Positions 1-55,300 of a stretch of 64,000 bases of DNA are shown piece by piece. Location of the stretch: the NCBI RefSeq assembly GCF_964355755.1, contig NC_092678.1, positions 19,132,922 to 19,196,921 on the forward strand. The letters are read 5' to 3'. The number at the start of each line of letters is the position of its first letter. Position 1 is the stretch's first letter. Position numbers and translations under genes: made by a program. Source of the stretch: Antedon mediterranea (lineage: Eukaryota; Echinodermata; Crinoidea; Comatulida; Antedonidae). The notes under the pieces are model-generated. The model saw only the letters and a program-made list of their open reading frames with translations. It was not told where the DNA came from and searched no databases.

Positions 1-214
1 TTGAGGTACTCCCATAGGAGTTTATTTGGAGGTACTCCCATAGGAGTTTATTTGGAGGTACTCCCATAGCAGTTTATTTGGAGGTACTCCCATAGGAGTT
101 TATTTGGATGTACTCCCATAGGAGTTTATTTTGAGGTACTCCCATAGGAGTTTATTTGGAGGTACTCCCATAGGAGTTTATTTTGAGGTACTCCCATAGG
201 AGTTTATTTAAAAC
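1..214. repeat. 26-bp minisatellite (8 copies, truncated by the window edge)
   Basis: Eight units of GGTACTCCCATAGGAGTTTA plus six bases begin at 5, 31, 57, 83, 109, 135, 161 and 187. Each contains the imperfect palindrome ACTCCCATAGGAGT. A degraded copy trails to about 275. Confidence 0.9.
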
Positions 215-786
215 TCTTTAGGAGTTTTTTTTTTTGGAACACTCGTCGGAGTTTATTTGTTGGAACTCTTTTTGGAATTTATTTCAGTAGTTTTTCTCTC
301 GCATAACACAACATTTAAAATAAATGTTTAAGAATAATTTTTTATATAGAATAAATGAAAATTGTTTTCAATATTAGCAATGAGATGGCATGATTAGGCC
401 TCGGATATGAAATGTTATGCAATATACAGTAGGCCTGCTCTGTATAGGTCTAGCGTGAGTTTGTGCACGTGATATGAAAGCTGCAATTTAATAGATAAGT
501 ATGAAATAATTTGATTATCTGATAAACGATAAAGTTGTATAATACAGTATTATGATTCATTTAAATTGTGTTCATGTTTAAATAGAGAACACCGTAGGAC
601 TCCTTAAGGGGACACTTCTGGAACACAGCAAAGCATCCCTTTAACAGAGGTCGTTGTGTGTTAACCACTTCAATTCCCCCTTTCTTGTTTCATTAGAAAG
701 TGTCCCCATATACATCCCGAAAATCTAGTGTTAGCATTGACTTATTTTACTATTTTTAATTCATATCATTTATGTTTTTCTTACAG

Positions 787-840
787 GAGATCGGCCAGGC
801 GGCGACGTATCTGTTATATGCCTTTGATGATCTACAGTAG
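787..840 (+). CDS. Candidate terminal exon of a gene extending left of the window
   Basis: A good acceptor (TATGTTTTTCTTACAG) is followed by a G+C-richer stretch. One frame reads EIGQAATYLLYAFDDLQ then TAG; other frames stay open for 12 or 24 codons, so the phase is unknown. ATTAAA lies about 95 bases downstream. No family recognised. Confidence 0.25.
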   Translation, partial: EIGQAATYLLYAFDDLQ

Positions 841-1394
841 ATATCTGACACAGTCTGCGTAGAATTTCTTTTTAAATCCAATAATTATACTTTTTAGACA
901 ATTCTTTCCTTTCAAGTTGGCTTGGTAGTATTCGATTAAAATATATTCTTTGAATGAAAGAACAGTAGGACTATCATTCCCAAATACTGTTTAACATAAA
1001 GATATAGTTGTGTTGCCTAAGTTTAAAACCTATACAGTTATTAAAACAAAAGAAAATAGTGTATTTTTTTTGTTATCACCAGGCCTATTTTTTCTAGTAT
1101 TACTTTTAAATACAAAACAGAACGGTTTCAAGATAAGAAATGACATAAGCCGGATTAAATGCAAAACTAATATAGTGTCCGATCTCTTTGTAATATCATA
1201 TTTTTCTGCGTTTGAAAATACAACAATCAAATCAACCTTAATAACACTCGTTACATGTAAGACAAATCATTTGACGTCATTAAATGAAATACAAGAAAAT
1301 GTCCCCAATAACATAACATTTTGAGTTTTTGTATTGGAGCATGCTATTAACTTCTTTGAATACTAGAGGCCTTGCTTAAAATACATTATTTATG

Positions 1395-1625
1395 TTAGAG
1401 ACTAGGTTGTTTTCGCCACCTCCTCAACGCAGGGAAGTAAGCGCGCCGCAAGTGATTTGACCAACCACGAAGCATAAAATCCAACCTGTCGCTTATACGA
1501 TTTGTGGTCAACTCGCTTGTTTGTGACGCTACGAAAGTAACGCTTTGGAATGAAGGAATTCTGGAAAATCCTATCTGTTTTATGGACACCTCGGTGCAGG
1601 AGCAAATCAATAAACATACCACGCA
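1395..1625. mobile_element. Possible degraded inverted-repeat transposon
   Basis: This G+C-richer stretch shares the phrase AAGTGATTTGACCAA with the element at 21592 and has a similar character to that at 31962. Two overlapping - strand frames here resemble nothing known. No clear termini or target duplication. Confidence 0.25.
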
Positions 1626-1962
1626 CTGAAATTATTAGTTCATGGTTGATTAGCTAGAAGTTCGATTACTTAGTTGAGAATGCAATCAAATTGCATAATT
1701 GTTTGTTTCCACTAACCCGTCATTTGGTAATAGTGGTAGTAAAGGTAAGGACTTACCACTGACCAATGTTGACTTATAGGCCTATTACTCCTAAACTTAT
1801 GTAAACCATTAAATATGAAGACACACGTTTCTGCAGCATTGAATGTCTCTCGATGGCATAACGCAACCAAATTACGAGTATGTATTATTTTTCGGTATGT
1901 ACGGTCTTTATGATGAAAATTCATACAACATTAACTGTAGTACATTTTACGATTAGTTCCTC

Positions 1963-2476
1963 AATGTTGCGTATGGGAGCGGGAAGCGATTTTATTTTTC
2001 GTACATAAGTTGGAGACCCCTTATGTGAAAGATAGCCGAACTAAACCTAACCCTCTAAATAATCTCTGTCACACTATAAAGTAAAAAGAAGTTGCTCATG
2101 GGATTCGAACCCCATACATCGACATGTAAAGTTTGTCAAGTCAAGTATTGTCATTTGTAAACAAATAAAAAACATTGAACGGTTTCGGTTAATAAAAAAT
2201 AAATAGAAGTTGAACTACGTGTTCAAACTATCCCCCGCCGGACACCATCCTGGTATTTAGAACTGGTTTCGGGGTTGGTAACAAACTAACTAACTAGTCA
2301 ATTCCACTCGACAACACAGACAGAAAGCGTTTGCATTTGCGAAGAATTATAGTTAACTTAATGCTTACGTTACCTTTATGGATGGATATGATTGAATGAA
2401 TATTCATGTTTAATTTGTGACGTTTCACGTGAGGAGTCCCCAACTTATGTACGAAAAGAAATATAGCAATCGGGAA
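1963..2476. mobile_element. Inverted-repeat element, about 0.5 kb
   Basis: The left arm (1985-2030, containing TTTCGTACATAAGTTGG) reappears inverted in the right arm (2435-2470, CCAACTTATGTACGAAAAG). Between them lies a fragment with a pol III B-box-like GGGGTTCGAATCCC on the - strand (2098-2125), possibly a SINE remnant. Confidence 0.5.
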
Positions 2477-2639
2477 TGCTTAAGTAGAGCCAGTATCAAA
2501 ACTAGTGACTATATAATTTAGTGCTAGTAATAGTAAGAAATCAATAATGGTGGTTATACACAACCAAAATAATACACCTTAAAAAAACAATTATTTGTGC
2601 CCATGTATGATAGGCCCCTATATCTATAATTGGGTTTAG

Positions 2640-2970
2640 AAATATAGAGAGTTTGAGAATCATTGAGTCAACATTTAGCAACATTTATACAGAACCAAGA
2701 TATAGGCCTATACCAAACTTATTTGTGCCTTATATACGATTGCGTTCAGAAACCGAGAACAAATTGCGTCAACATTTAACATTCAACTCTTCTTCATGTA
2801 TGGTTATCTATAATTGCGTTCAGAGACACATAGATAGTTTGATAATCATTGCGTCAACAATTAGCAACATTTATACAGAACAAAGATACCAAATTTATTT
2901 TTGCCCATGTATGATTATATACGATTGCGTTCAGAAACCGAGAATAATTGCGTCAACATTTAACATTCAA
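2640..2970. repeat. Diverged tandem duplication
   Basis: Phrases such as GCGTCAACATTTA, AGCAACATTTATACAGAAC and TGCGTTCAGAAACCGAGAA recur two or three times with a spacing of about 200 bases. Non-coding; an open frame through it is accidental. Confidence 0.5.
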
Positions 2971-3699
2971 CTCTTTTTCATGTCGCCCGCTGGTGGGGCT
3001 CTTCAACAAATGCTCACAATAATAATCGATAAACCTCGGGAAATTGTAGGCTATTTTAATAGCGCCCTCATAATTTGAACCTTAAAATGCATAGTTTTTG
3101 AGGTAAGAATTGATGAATCCCTTCATTTCATTGTCTCTATTATTTGCATTCTTAGCCAACATTCAATCATAAATTAATTAATCATTATGTGTTTTTCATT
3201 TAAAAAAAAACAACTTTACAATACAACCTTGAGCTCAGTTCAGAATTTATTTTGCAGGTCTATTTTCGATTTTATGGTTCTCCGTTTGACTCCTGCATTT
3301 CTTTTATTAATTGTTGTAAATTGTTTGTTCTTTTTATTCGACACGTGGGCCCTTATCAATCGTTAAAGATATATTTTCCCCCTACATTTTTTTAATTTTT
3401 GTTGTTGTTGAATATGCAATTTCAAATTAACATCAGAGTTATTCACTTTGACTAAAAACTGGATCGAGAAAAAATTAGTTTCCTGAAAAGAAAATGTAAT
3501 TTAAAGCACAAACACATTTTTGCTTTTGTCTTTTTATTCGTGAAATAATTTATTGTTGTTGATTTGTTTTCTACAGATGTGAACAACTTTATTAAAACTG
3601 CAAAATGGCCTATTCAAAGTCTGAATTTGTTAATCTATTTTTATTCAGGTTTTGGGGGATAATACATCTTTGTTACTGTTTGATTCTTTTTTCTTCTAC

Positions 3700-4156
3700 A
3701 AAATGTTAGAAGAAAAGAAACAATTAATATTGGAATTGTTTCAAAATCTGGTTTAGCAGCGCTTTTCACTGCTGCGATTGACTCTCGCGAAAGGTCACAT
3801 ACAGCAGCGGATGTACTTTCTTGACCTGACACATACGGGTTTTTCTCCGCGAATAATAATTTCAGAACCATTGAAAATCTGTGTTGTTGGTGCCAAGAAA
3901 AGTCCCTACAGTAGATGGGATGAAAACCTGGTAAAACATCGCCTTTTAGGAATATACAAAACCACAACTGGATAAATATTAGGAGCTGAGGAATTATATG
4001 CAAGCTTAAGTGTTGGAAAATATCTCCGGGTTTTAATTTGGGATAATTTGGACTGCAGCGACAGCAGCGATATAACAAAGCTGTTTCGCCGGTGCGGTCG
4101 TCGCAAGTTGGGCGTATTCTTTTTTTACCATCAAAAGAACAGTGAACTATTAAAAT
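3700..4156 (+). promoter_or_regulatory. Promoter/5' UTR region of the G-alpha-i gene
   Basis: The 450 bases before the start codon are richer in G+C and CpG than the surroundings (for example the stretch at 4081-4120), as expected of a TATA-less housekeeping promoter. I see no convincing TATA box or initiator, so the transcription start is not placed. Reading frames on either strand here look accidental. Confidence 0.4.
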
Positions 4157-47792
<43,636 letters not shown>

Positions 47793-47822
47793 AAGTAATT
47801 TTTACAGTTATTTTATTCATTG

Positions 47823-47988
47823 TAAAGCTCTGTCTACACTATTAAACTTTATGCGACAAAAACATGTGTTGTGCCCATATATGGACATGATGATATCATA
47901 TCACTGCCATATTTAGACATATCACTACCATATTTGTGTACATCACACCTTTTTTCAAACTAGTTTGATAGTGTAGACTGAATTTAAT
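47823..47988. mobile_element. MITE, family TCTACACTATCAAAC, in the G-alpha-i 3' UTR
   Basis: AAAGCTCTGTCTACACTATT at the left, TAGTTTGATAGTGTAGACTG at the right, with TCATATCACTGCCATATTTA in the centre. It starts 31 bases after the stop codon, so it should be part of the mature transcript if the 3' UTR runs that far. Confidence 0.8.
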
Positions 47989-50900
47989 ATTTCACCTAAC
48001 TTATTCCTCAACATGTTCTCTCCTCTGACATTGCTACAGTATCTGCTTTACGTTTTCTTTTTTTTGCATCGCACAAAGAATTTTTGTCAAACATTTACCC
48101 ACACTCTCAACTCAATTAAAATTATTTTAAAACCTTTTTTGTTTTAAACAACAAAATTCAGGATACAATGGCCTGTTTTATTTTAATGCAAATATTTTAT
48201 ATACAATACAAAAAATTTTATAGATTTCTGTCTGAAAACAAACTGTATCGATATGGTTAAATTCAATTCTGCTGAAACTTTTCTTTAAAGGAAAAATCGC
48301 TTTTATAACAACAACAATATGGTTTAAAAGAGTAAAAAGTTGGGAATAATTTAGGTGCGATGTTTTGGCTGACGTACATTTACTCGGTTTAAATAATAAT
48401 TATATTAATAATATTTAATTATAATATTATTAATAATTGTAATGATATAAATAGAAATAATAATAATAATATAATAATTAATAATAATAATTTTATGTAT
48501 TTTTCAGACTTTTGGATGTTGTGTTATAATCATAGTATACTCCAGTATTTGGACCATATTTCACAGCCAGTCGCGCTGTTTTTTGTATAGTCGGCACTAA
48601 ATCAAAAGTGGTGGTATCCAATATAGAGATCCTCTCCACATTTTAACTATTTTGATAGTACAGTAGATTCCGTACAACAGTCAACTTTGACCTTTTGGTA
48701 GTTATCGATTCACTCATTTACTCCTGTCTAAAGAAATCCGCAACCAATCAGGAACTGTTAAATTCGAGAAGGAGCATTTTGCTCACCTGAAAAATCAAGT
48801 AATGAATTAAATACACATCTTAAAAGTTGATAATAACTGCTTTTCGAATGTGCACAGATATGCAAAATAACTATCTGCATATAAATAATATACAGGTGTA
48901 TAATAGTGTTAAGAATAATAGAGTTTGATATTTAACTACTGTGTAGATTGATCCACTTAAATGTTTACTCTTAATTATCATGATTAATAATATAAACGAA
49001 GGAGATAATATTATTGAGAGTGATCGAGAGAGAACTTAAGATTAATCGTGCAAAATTATATAGTGGTAAGCACCTTTGACAATCTTAATAAGTAGAATTT
49101 TCTTGCGAGTTCAAAAGTTATGAATTTGTCAAAAATAATGTTTATTTGATTACAATGTACAGTTGATGTTTTACTAGCCTATACAAAACTAGCTATGGTC
49201 CTTAATAAGCTACTGTCCGTTTCTAGCTAAGGGCCCTTACTAGCTATGGTTGCATACTAGCTATGGTCCCTTACTAGCTAAGGCTCCTTATACTAGCTAT
49301 GGTTGCATACTAGCTATAGTCCCTTACTTAGCTCTAGTTGTAATGCAGCATGTTCTACAAAACTGTTTTGCTGAACGTGGAACACACAACAGGGTACAAA
49401 TATTCAAAACAAAATAATTGATATTCATCATCATAGTCAAACAGTTTAGTTTACGCCACGTTCCATAAATTAATACAGTGATACAACAATCAACTACAAA
49501 ATGTTTGTGATCATACTGCTGCTCAGTCAGGTGGAACAGACTTTTCGGGAACTAGAGTACGTATAGAGCAACTAGTAATCTTAGCACTCTTTTTAATAGA
49601 ATTCTGTATACACATCAGTCTGTGCAATTTATGTTTTAGCTAACTAGTGGTTTATTTTCAAATGGGGTGCTACAGTGTTGTCAATCAATTTAATACACTG
49701 CTTTTAAGAAAGATCTCCGAATCACTGATAAACTTATCGTCAAATCTAAATGCTGGGTATACCACATTGAAAAAGACGCCTGTCTGTGTATATTTCTATA
49801 AATACACGAAAACGATTTGACTATTTTTTCGGCATACCTAAGCCAGATTTTTTAATCTTTTTCCATTGCACTTGAAAAGTCATGTATTTACCAGTAATGT
49901 AACTTTTTTCTGCTATATTGTGATAATAGTAAGTATAGAATTTCTTCAACTGGGACGTAACTTAGTCACCGGTATTATTAGAGTAATATACTGTAGTAAT
50001 CGTGTCAATGTGTTTCTATGACGATTTGTTTTTGTGGACAAAAAGCTGTAAAAAGAAAGTAATAACAAGATAATAATTATTTAAAAGGAAAAAAAAATCA
50101 TTGGTTAGTGTTATTTAGCAAAGAGAAGGAACACGTGAATCAACATTTTGATCGTCTTCATCGATTGGATAGTCGATATAATGATTGACTTCTGTACATT
50201 TTATTGTTGTGTGGTGCAATACAATTTATCAAAACTACTGGCATGACTTTTACCACCTGATTAAAAACCCAACTGCGTTTTATTTCTGTGAGAAAAATTT
50301 GATAAAACCCCGCAAACCCCGAAAATTATTCACTAAAAATTGTGAACAACTATGTAACAGTCCATCAAAATTTCTTAAGTGAATATGCTATCTATAATAA
50401 CTACCGATGAATACTTACTCACAATATTGTCCACATAATGGTAGTGAAAATGCTGGTACCATAAAGGACATAATTGTACCATAATAGATATACTATGCTA
50501 ATGTGTATCCATGTATAGTCTTACTGTTACCTTATATGGTCGTAAGATGTCATAGGATTATCAATAATGTCAACTACCTTTATGAAAGATTCAATTTAGT
50601 GTTAATCATTATGTTAGATGTGTAGCCTTTATTTAAGCACAGTAATAGTTAATGTGATTTTGATCTGTAATGTATTATTTCGCAAACTATTAAAACCATC
50701 ATACCACTTCTAACCACCAAGAAATGAAATTGATAATTTTATTTTGAAATTATCAGATGAGGATTTATGAAAGTGGGTAATTGTAAACGCATATTAATTA
50801 TGATCATAGAGTGAAGTATAGTTTTAATTAGAATGTTTAGTTGTCTAGTTTTGTTTTTGTCAATCTTGGCAACTCTATGTACCATTCCATATTTAATTAT

Positions 50901-51410
50901 TAGTAGTGTAAATTGTGTGTACATTGACTTTTTTGTTTTGTTTGGCATTCCATACCCACTGTTCTCAATCAGTTCGCGATGGTCTTTGCTGAATAGCGCC
51001 CTAGCGCTTCATTTAAGTCGAAACTACTGTGTGCGGGCAGACGGTGAATTGTTTAAAAGAGGCGTTTATTCATCGAAGAAAATTTTGATTTTGTGTATTC
51101 CATGTTCTGTATACTGTGCCAGTGTTTGCTAGCCTAGGTAAATTACCCCACGAATAAATGTATTAAAACCAATAACATGTTGTGTTTCTCTTTTCATGGT
51201 TGTAAATAAGTGCACATAATATGCTATTTAGCGATTTTTACATCTACGAAGATAAAGACTTAGAAACAAATGAAACTAGAAGGTAACTTAACTTAAACCT
51301 CCGCCTACACATATGAACATTTGATGACGTGATCCTATACAGCTATGAAACTATCCTTATATTTACCATGTTGACAACCAGTAGGTGTAAGTAAAAAAAT
51401 ACTCCGAAGA
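47989..51410. other. 3' flank of the G-alpha-i gene
   Basis: AT-rich sequence without a supported gene. A 99-residue frame at 50833-51132 (+) starts hydrophobic but matches nothing I know. AATAAA at about 51153 could end a long 3' UTR or a separate transcript; nearer signals are only ATTAAA (about 48116, 48816). Confidence 0.5.
49185..49335. repeat. Minisatellite of TACTAGCTATGGT
   Basis: Seven to eight units alternating ACTAGCTATGGTCCCTT and ACTAGCTATGGTTGCAT. Downstream of the G-alpha-i stop; no gene seen. Confidence 0.85.
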
Positions 51411-52300
51411 CCCATATTTATATTCAAATGGAAAAGTTAAACATTATGCACATATATTTTTAGTAAAAAGGTTCATCTGGATCACTGTATAGTATTTTAA
51501 GTAAATTTTCTTTTGGATGATCCAAAGTCGAATAAAATTTGTAAACCTACATCATGGAAAGACAGGAAAATAAAAGAATAAATAAAAATAAGAAAACATG
51601 GTAACACTATGAACAGAGACGACGGCGGTTTGCAACTCCCAAAATTGTACAACGTACTAAAGAGACCTTTTTATTTTTCAATAAAACTGGTTACAATAGC
51701 ATAATTGACATGCGCAAAACCCAATTTACGACTCTGCGCATGTTTATTATGCTATAGTAACCATTTATGTCAAAAAATAAAAGGGTCGAAAAATGGCGAT
51801 TTTTCGAAAATTTCCCTGTACTATAGTACAGGGATTTTTTCGAAAAATGAGCAAACCCATATTTATATTCAAATGGAAAAGTTAAACATTATGCACATAT
51901 ATTTTTAGTAAAAAGGTTCATCTGGATCACTGTATAGTATTTTAAGTAAATTTTCTTTTGGATGATCCAAAGTCGAATAAAATTTGTAAACCTACATCAT
52001 GGAAAGACAGGAAAATAAAAGAATAAATAAAAATAAGAAAACATGGTAACACTATGAACAGAGACGACGGCGGTTTGCAACTCCCAAAATTGTACAACTT
52101 ACTAAAGAGACCTTTTTATTTTTCAATAAAACTGGTTACAATAGCATAATTGACATGCGCAAAACCCAATTTACGACTCTGCGCATGTTTATTATGCTAT
52201 AGTAACCATTTATGTCAAAAAATAAAAGGGTCGAAAAATGGCGATTTTTCGAAAATTTCCCTGTACTATAGTACAGGGATTTTTTCGAAAAATGAGCAAA
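51411..52300. repeat. 445-bp tandem duplication at the satellite edge
   Basis: The block at 51411-51855 is repeated at 51856-52300 with very few differences. Each block holds about 250 bases of non-satellite sequence plus one satellite monomer, so it joins flank to array. Confidence 0.9.
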
Positions 52301-55300
52301 TTTCGACCTTTTTATTTATCAATAAAACTGGTTACTGTAGCATAATTGACATGCGCAGAACCCAATTTACGACTCTGCGTATGTTTATTATGCTATAGTA
52401 ACCATTTATGTCAAAAAATAAAATTTCCCTGTACAGGGATTTTTTCAAAAAATGGGCAAATTTCGACCTTTTTATATTTCGATAAAACTGGTTACTATAG
52501 CATAATTGACATGCGCAGAACCCAATTTACGACTCTGCGTATGTTTATTACGCTATATTAACCATTTTTGTCAAAAAATAAAAGGGTCGAAAAATTGCAA
52601 TTTTTTGAAAATTTCCTTGTACTATAGTACAGGGATTTTTTCCAAAAATGGGCAAATTTCGACCTTTTTATTTTCGATAAAACTGGTTATTATAGCATAA
52701 TTGACATGCGCAGAACCCAATTTACGACTCTGCGCATGTTAATTATGCTATAGTAACCATTTATGTCAAAAAATAAAAGGGTCGAAAAATGGCCATTTTT
52801 CGAAAATTTCCCTGTACTATATTACAGGAATTTTTTCCAAAAATGGGCAAATTTCGACCTTTTTATTTTCGATAAAACTGGTTACTATAGCATAATTGAC
52901 ATGCGCAGAACCCAATTTACGACTCTGCGTATGTTTATTACGCTATATTAACCATTTTTGTCAAAAGATAAAAGGATCGAAATATGGCAATTTTTCGAAA
53001 ATTTCCCTCTACTATAGTACAGGGATTTTTTCAAAAAATGGGCAAATTTCGACCTTTTTATTTATCGATAAAACTGGTTACTATAGCATAATTGACATGC
53101 ACAGAACCCAATTTACGACTCTGCGCATGTTTATTATGCTATATTAACCATTTATGTCAAAAAATAAAAGGATTGAAAAATGGCAATTTTTCGAAAATTT
53201 CCCTGTACAGGGATTTTTTCAAAAAATGGGCAAATTTCGACCATTTTATATTTCGATAAAACTGGTTACTATAGCATAATTGACATGCGCAAAACCCAAT
53301 TTACGACTCTGCGCATGTTTATTATGCTATAGTAACCATTTATGTCAAAAAATAAAAGGGTCGAAAAATTGCCATTTTTTGAAAATTTCCTTGTACTATA
53401 GTACAGGGATTTTTTTCCAAAATGGGCAAATTTCGACCTTTTTATTTTCGATAAAACTGGTTATTATAGCATAATTGACATGCGCAGAACCCAACTTTCG
53501 ACTCTGCGCATGTTTATTATGCTATAGTAACCATTTATGTCAAAAAATAAAAGGGTCGAAAAATGGCCATTTTTCGAAAATTTCCCTGTAGTATAGTACA
53601 GGGATTTTTTCAAAAAAAGAGCAAATTTTGACCTTTTTATATATCGATAAAAATGGTTACTATAGCATAAATGACATGCGCAGAACCCAATTTTCAACTC
53701 TGCGCATGTTTATTATGCTATAGTAACCATTTATGTCAAAAAATAAAAGTTCGAAAAATGGCCATTTTTTGAAAATTTCCCTGTACTATAGTACAGGGAT
53801 TTTTTTCAAAAATTGGCAAATTTCGACCTTTTTATTTTCAATAAAACTGGTTACTATAGCATAATTGACATGTGCAGAAGCCAATTTTCGACTCTGCGCA
53901 TGTTTATTATGCTATAGTAACCATTTATGTCAAAAAATAAAAGGGTCGAAAAATTGCAATTTTTTGAAAATTTCCTTGTACTATAGTACAGGGATTTTTT
54001 CCAAAAATGGGCAAATTTCGACCTTTTTATTTTCGATAAAACTGGTTATTATAGCATAATTGACATGCGCAGAACCCAATTTACGACTCTGCGCATGTTA
54101 ATTATGCTATAGTAACCATTTATGTCAAAAAATAAAAGGGTCGAAAAATGGCCATTTTTCGAAAATTTCCCTGTACTATATTACAGGAATTTTTTCCAAA
54201 AATGGGCAAATTTTGACCTTTTTATTTTCGATAAAACTGGTTACTATAGCATAATTGACATGCGCAGAACCCAATTTACGACTCTGCGTATGTTTATTAC
54301 GCTATATTAACCATTTTTGTCAAAAGATAAAAGGATCGAAATATGGCAATTTTTCGAAAATTTCCCTCTACTATAGTACAGGGATTTTTTCAAAAAATGG
54401 GCAAATTTCGACCTTTTTATTTATCGATAAAACTGGTTACTATAGCATAATTGACATGCACAGAACCCAATTTACGACTCTGCGCATGTTTATTATGCTA
54501 TATTAACCATTTATGTCAAAAAATAAAAGGATTGAAAAATGGCAATTTTTCGAAAATTTCCCTGTACAGGGATTTTTTCAAAAAATGGGCAAATTTCGAC
54601 CATTTTATATTTCGATAAAACTGGTTACTATAGCATAATTGACATGCGCAAAACCCAATTTACGACTCTGCGCATGTTTATTATGCTATAGTAACCATTT
54701 ATGTCAAAAAATAAAAGGGTCGAAAAATTGCCATTTTTTGAAAATTTCCTTGTACTATAGTACAGGGATTTTTTTCCAAAATGGGCAAATTTCGACCTTT
54801 TTATTTTCGATAAAACTGGTTATTATAGCATAATTGACATGCGCAGAACCCAACTTTCGACTCTGCGCATGTTTATTATGCTATAGTAACCATTTATGTC
54901 AAAAAATAAAAGGGTCGAAAAATGGCCATTTTTCGAAAATTTCCCTGTAGTATAGTACAGGGATTTTTTCAAAAAAAGAGCAAATTTTGACCTTTTTATA
55001 TATCGATAAAAATGGTTACTATAGCATAAATGACATGCGCAGAACCCAATTTTCAACTCTGCGCATGTTTATTATGCTATAGTAACCATTTATGTCAAAA
55101 AATAAAAGTTCGAAAAATGGCCATTTTTCGAAAATTTCCCTGTACTATAGTACAGAGATTTTTTCAAAAATTGGCAAATTTCGACCTTTTTATTTTCAAT
55201 AAAACTGGTTACTATAGCATAATTGACATGTGCAGAAGCCAATTTTCGACTCTGCGCATGTTTATTATGCTATAGTAACCATTTATGTCAAAAAATAAAA

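Noticed and set aside
1402-1626. Two overlapping 74-75 residue - strand frames
   Set aside because: They fall in a probable degraded transposon and resemble no known protein.
2098-2125. tRNA gene on the - strand
   Set aside because: Only a B-box-like T arm is present, without an acceptor stem or anticodon arm.
3641-4106. 145-residue - strand frame upstream of G-alpha-i
   Set aside because: It lies across the promoter/5' UTR region, shows no similarity that I recognise and overlaps other accidental frames.
50833-51132. 99-residue + strand frame with a hydrophobic start
   Set aside because: No recognisable homology, splice context or codon bias; could be part of a long 3' UTR.
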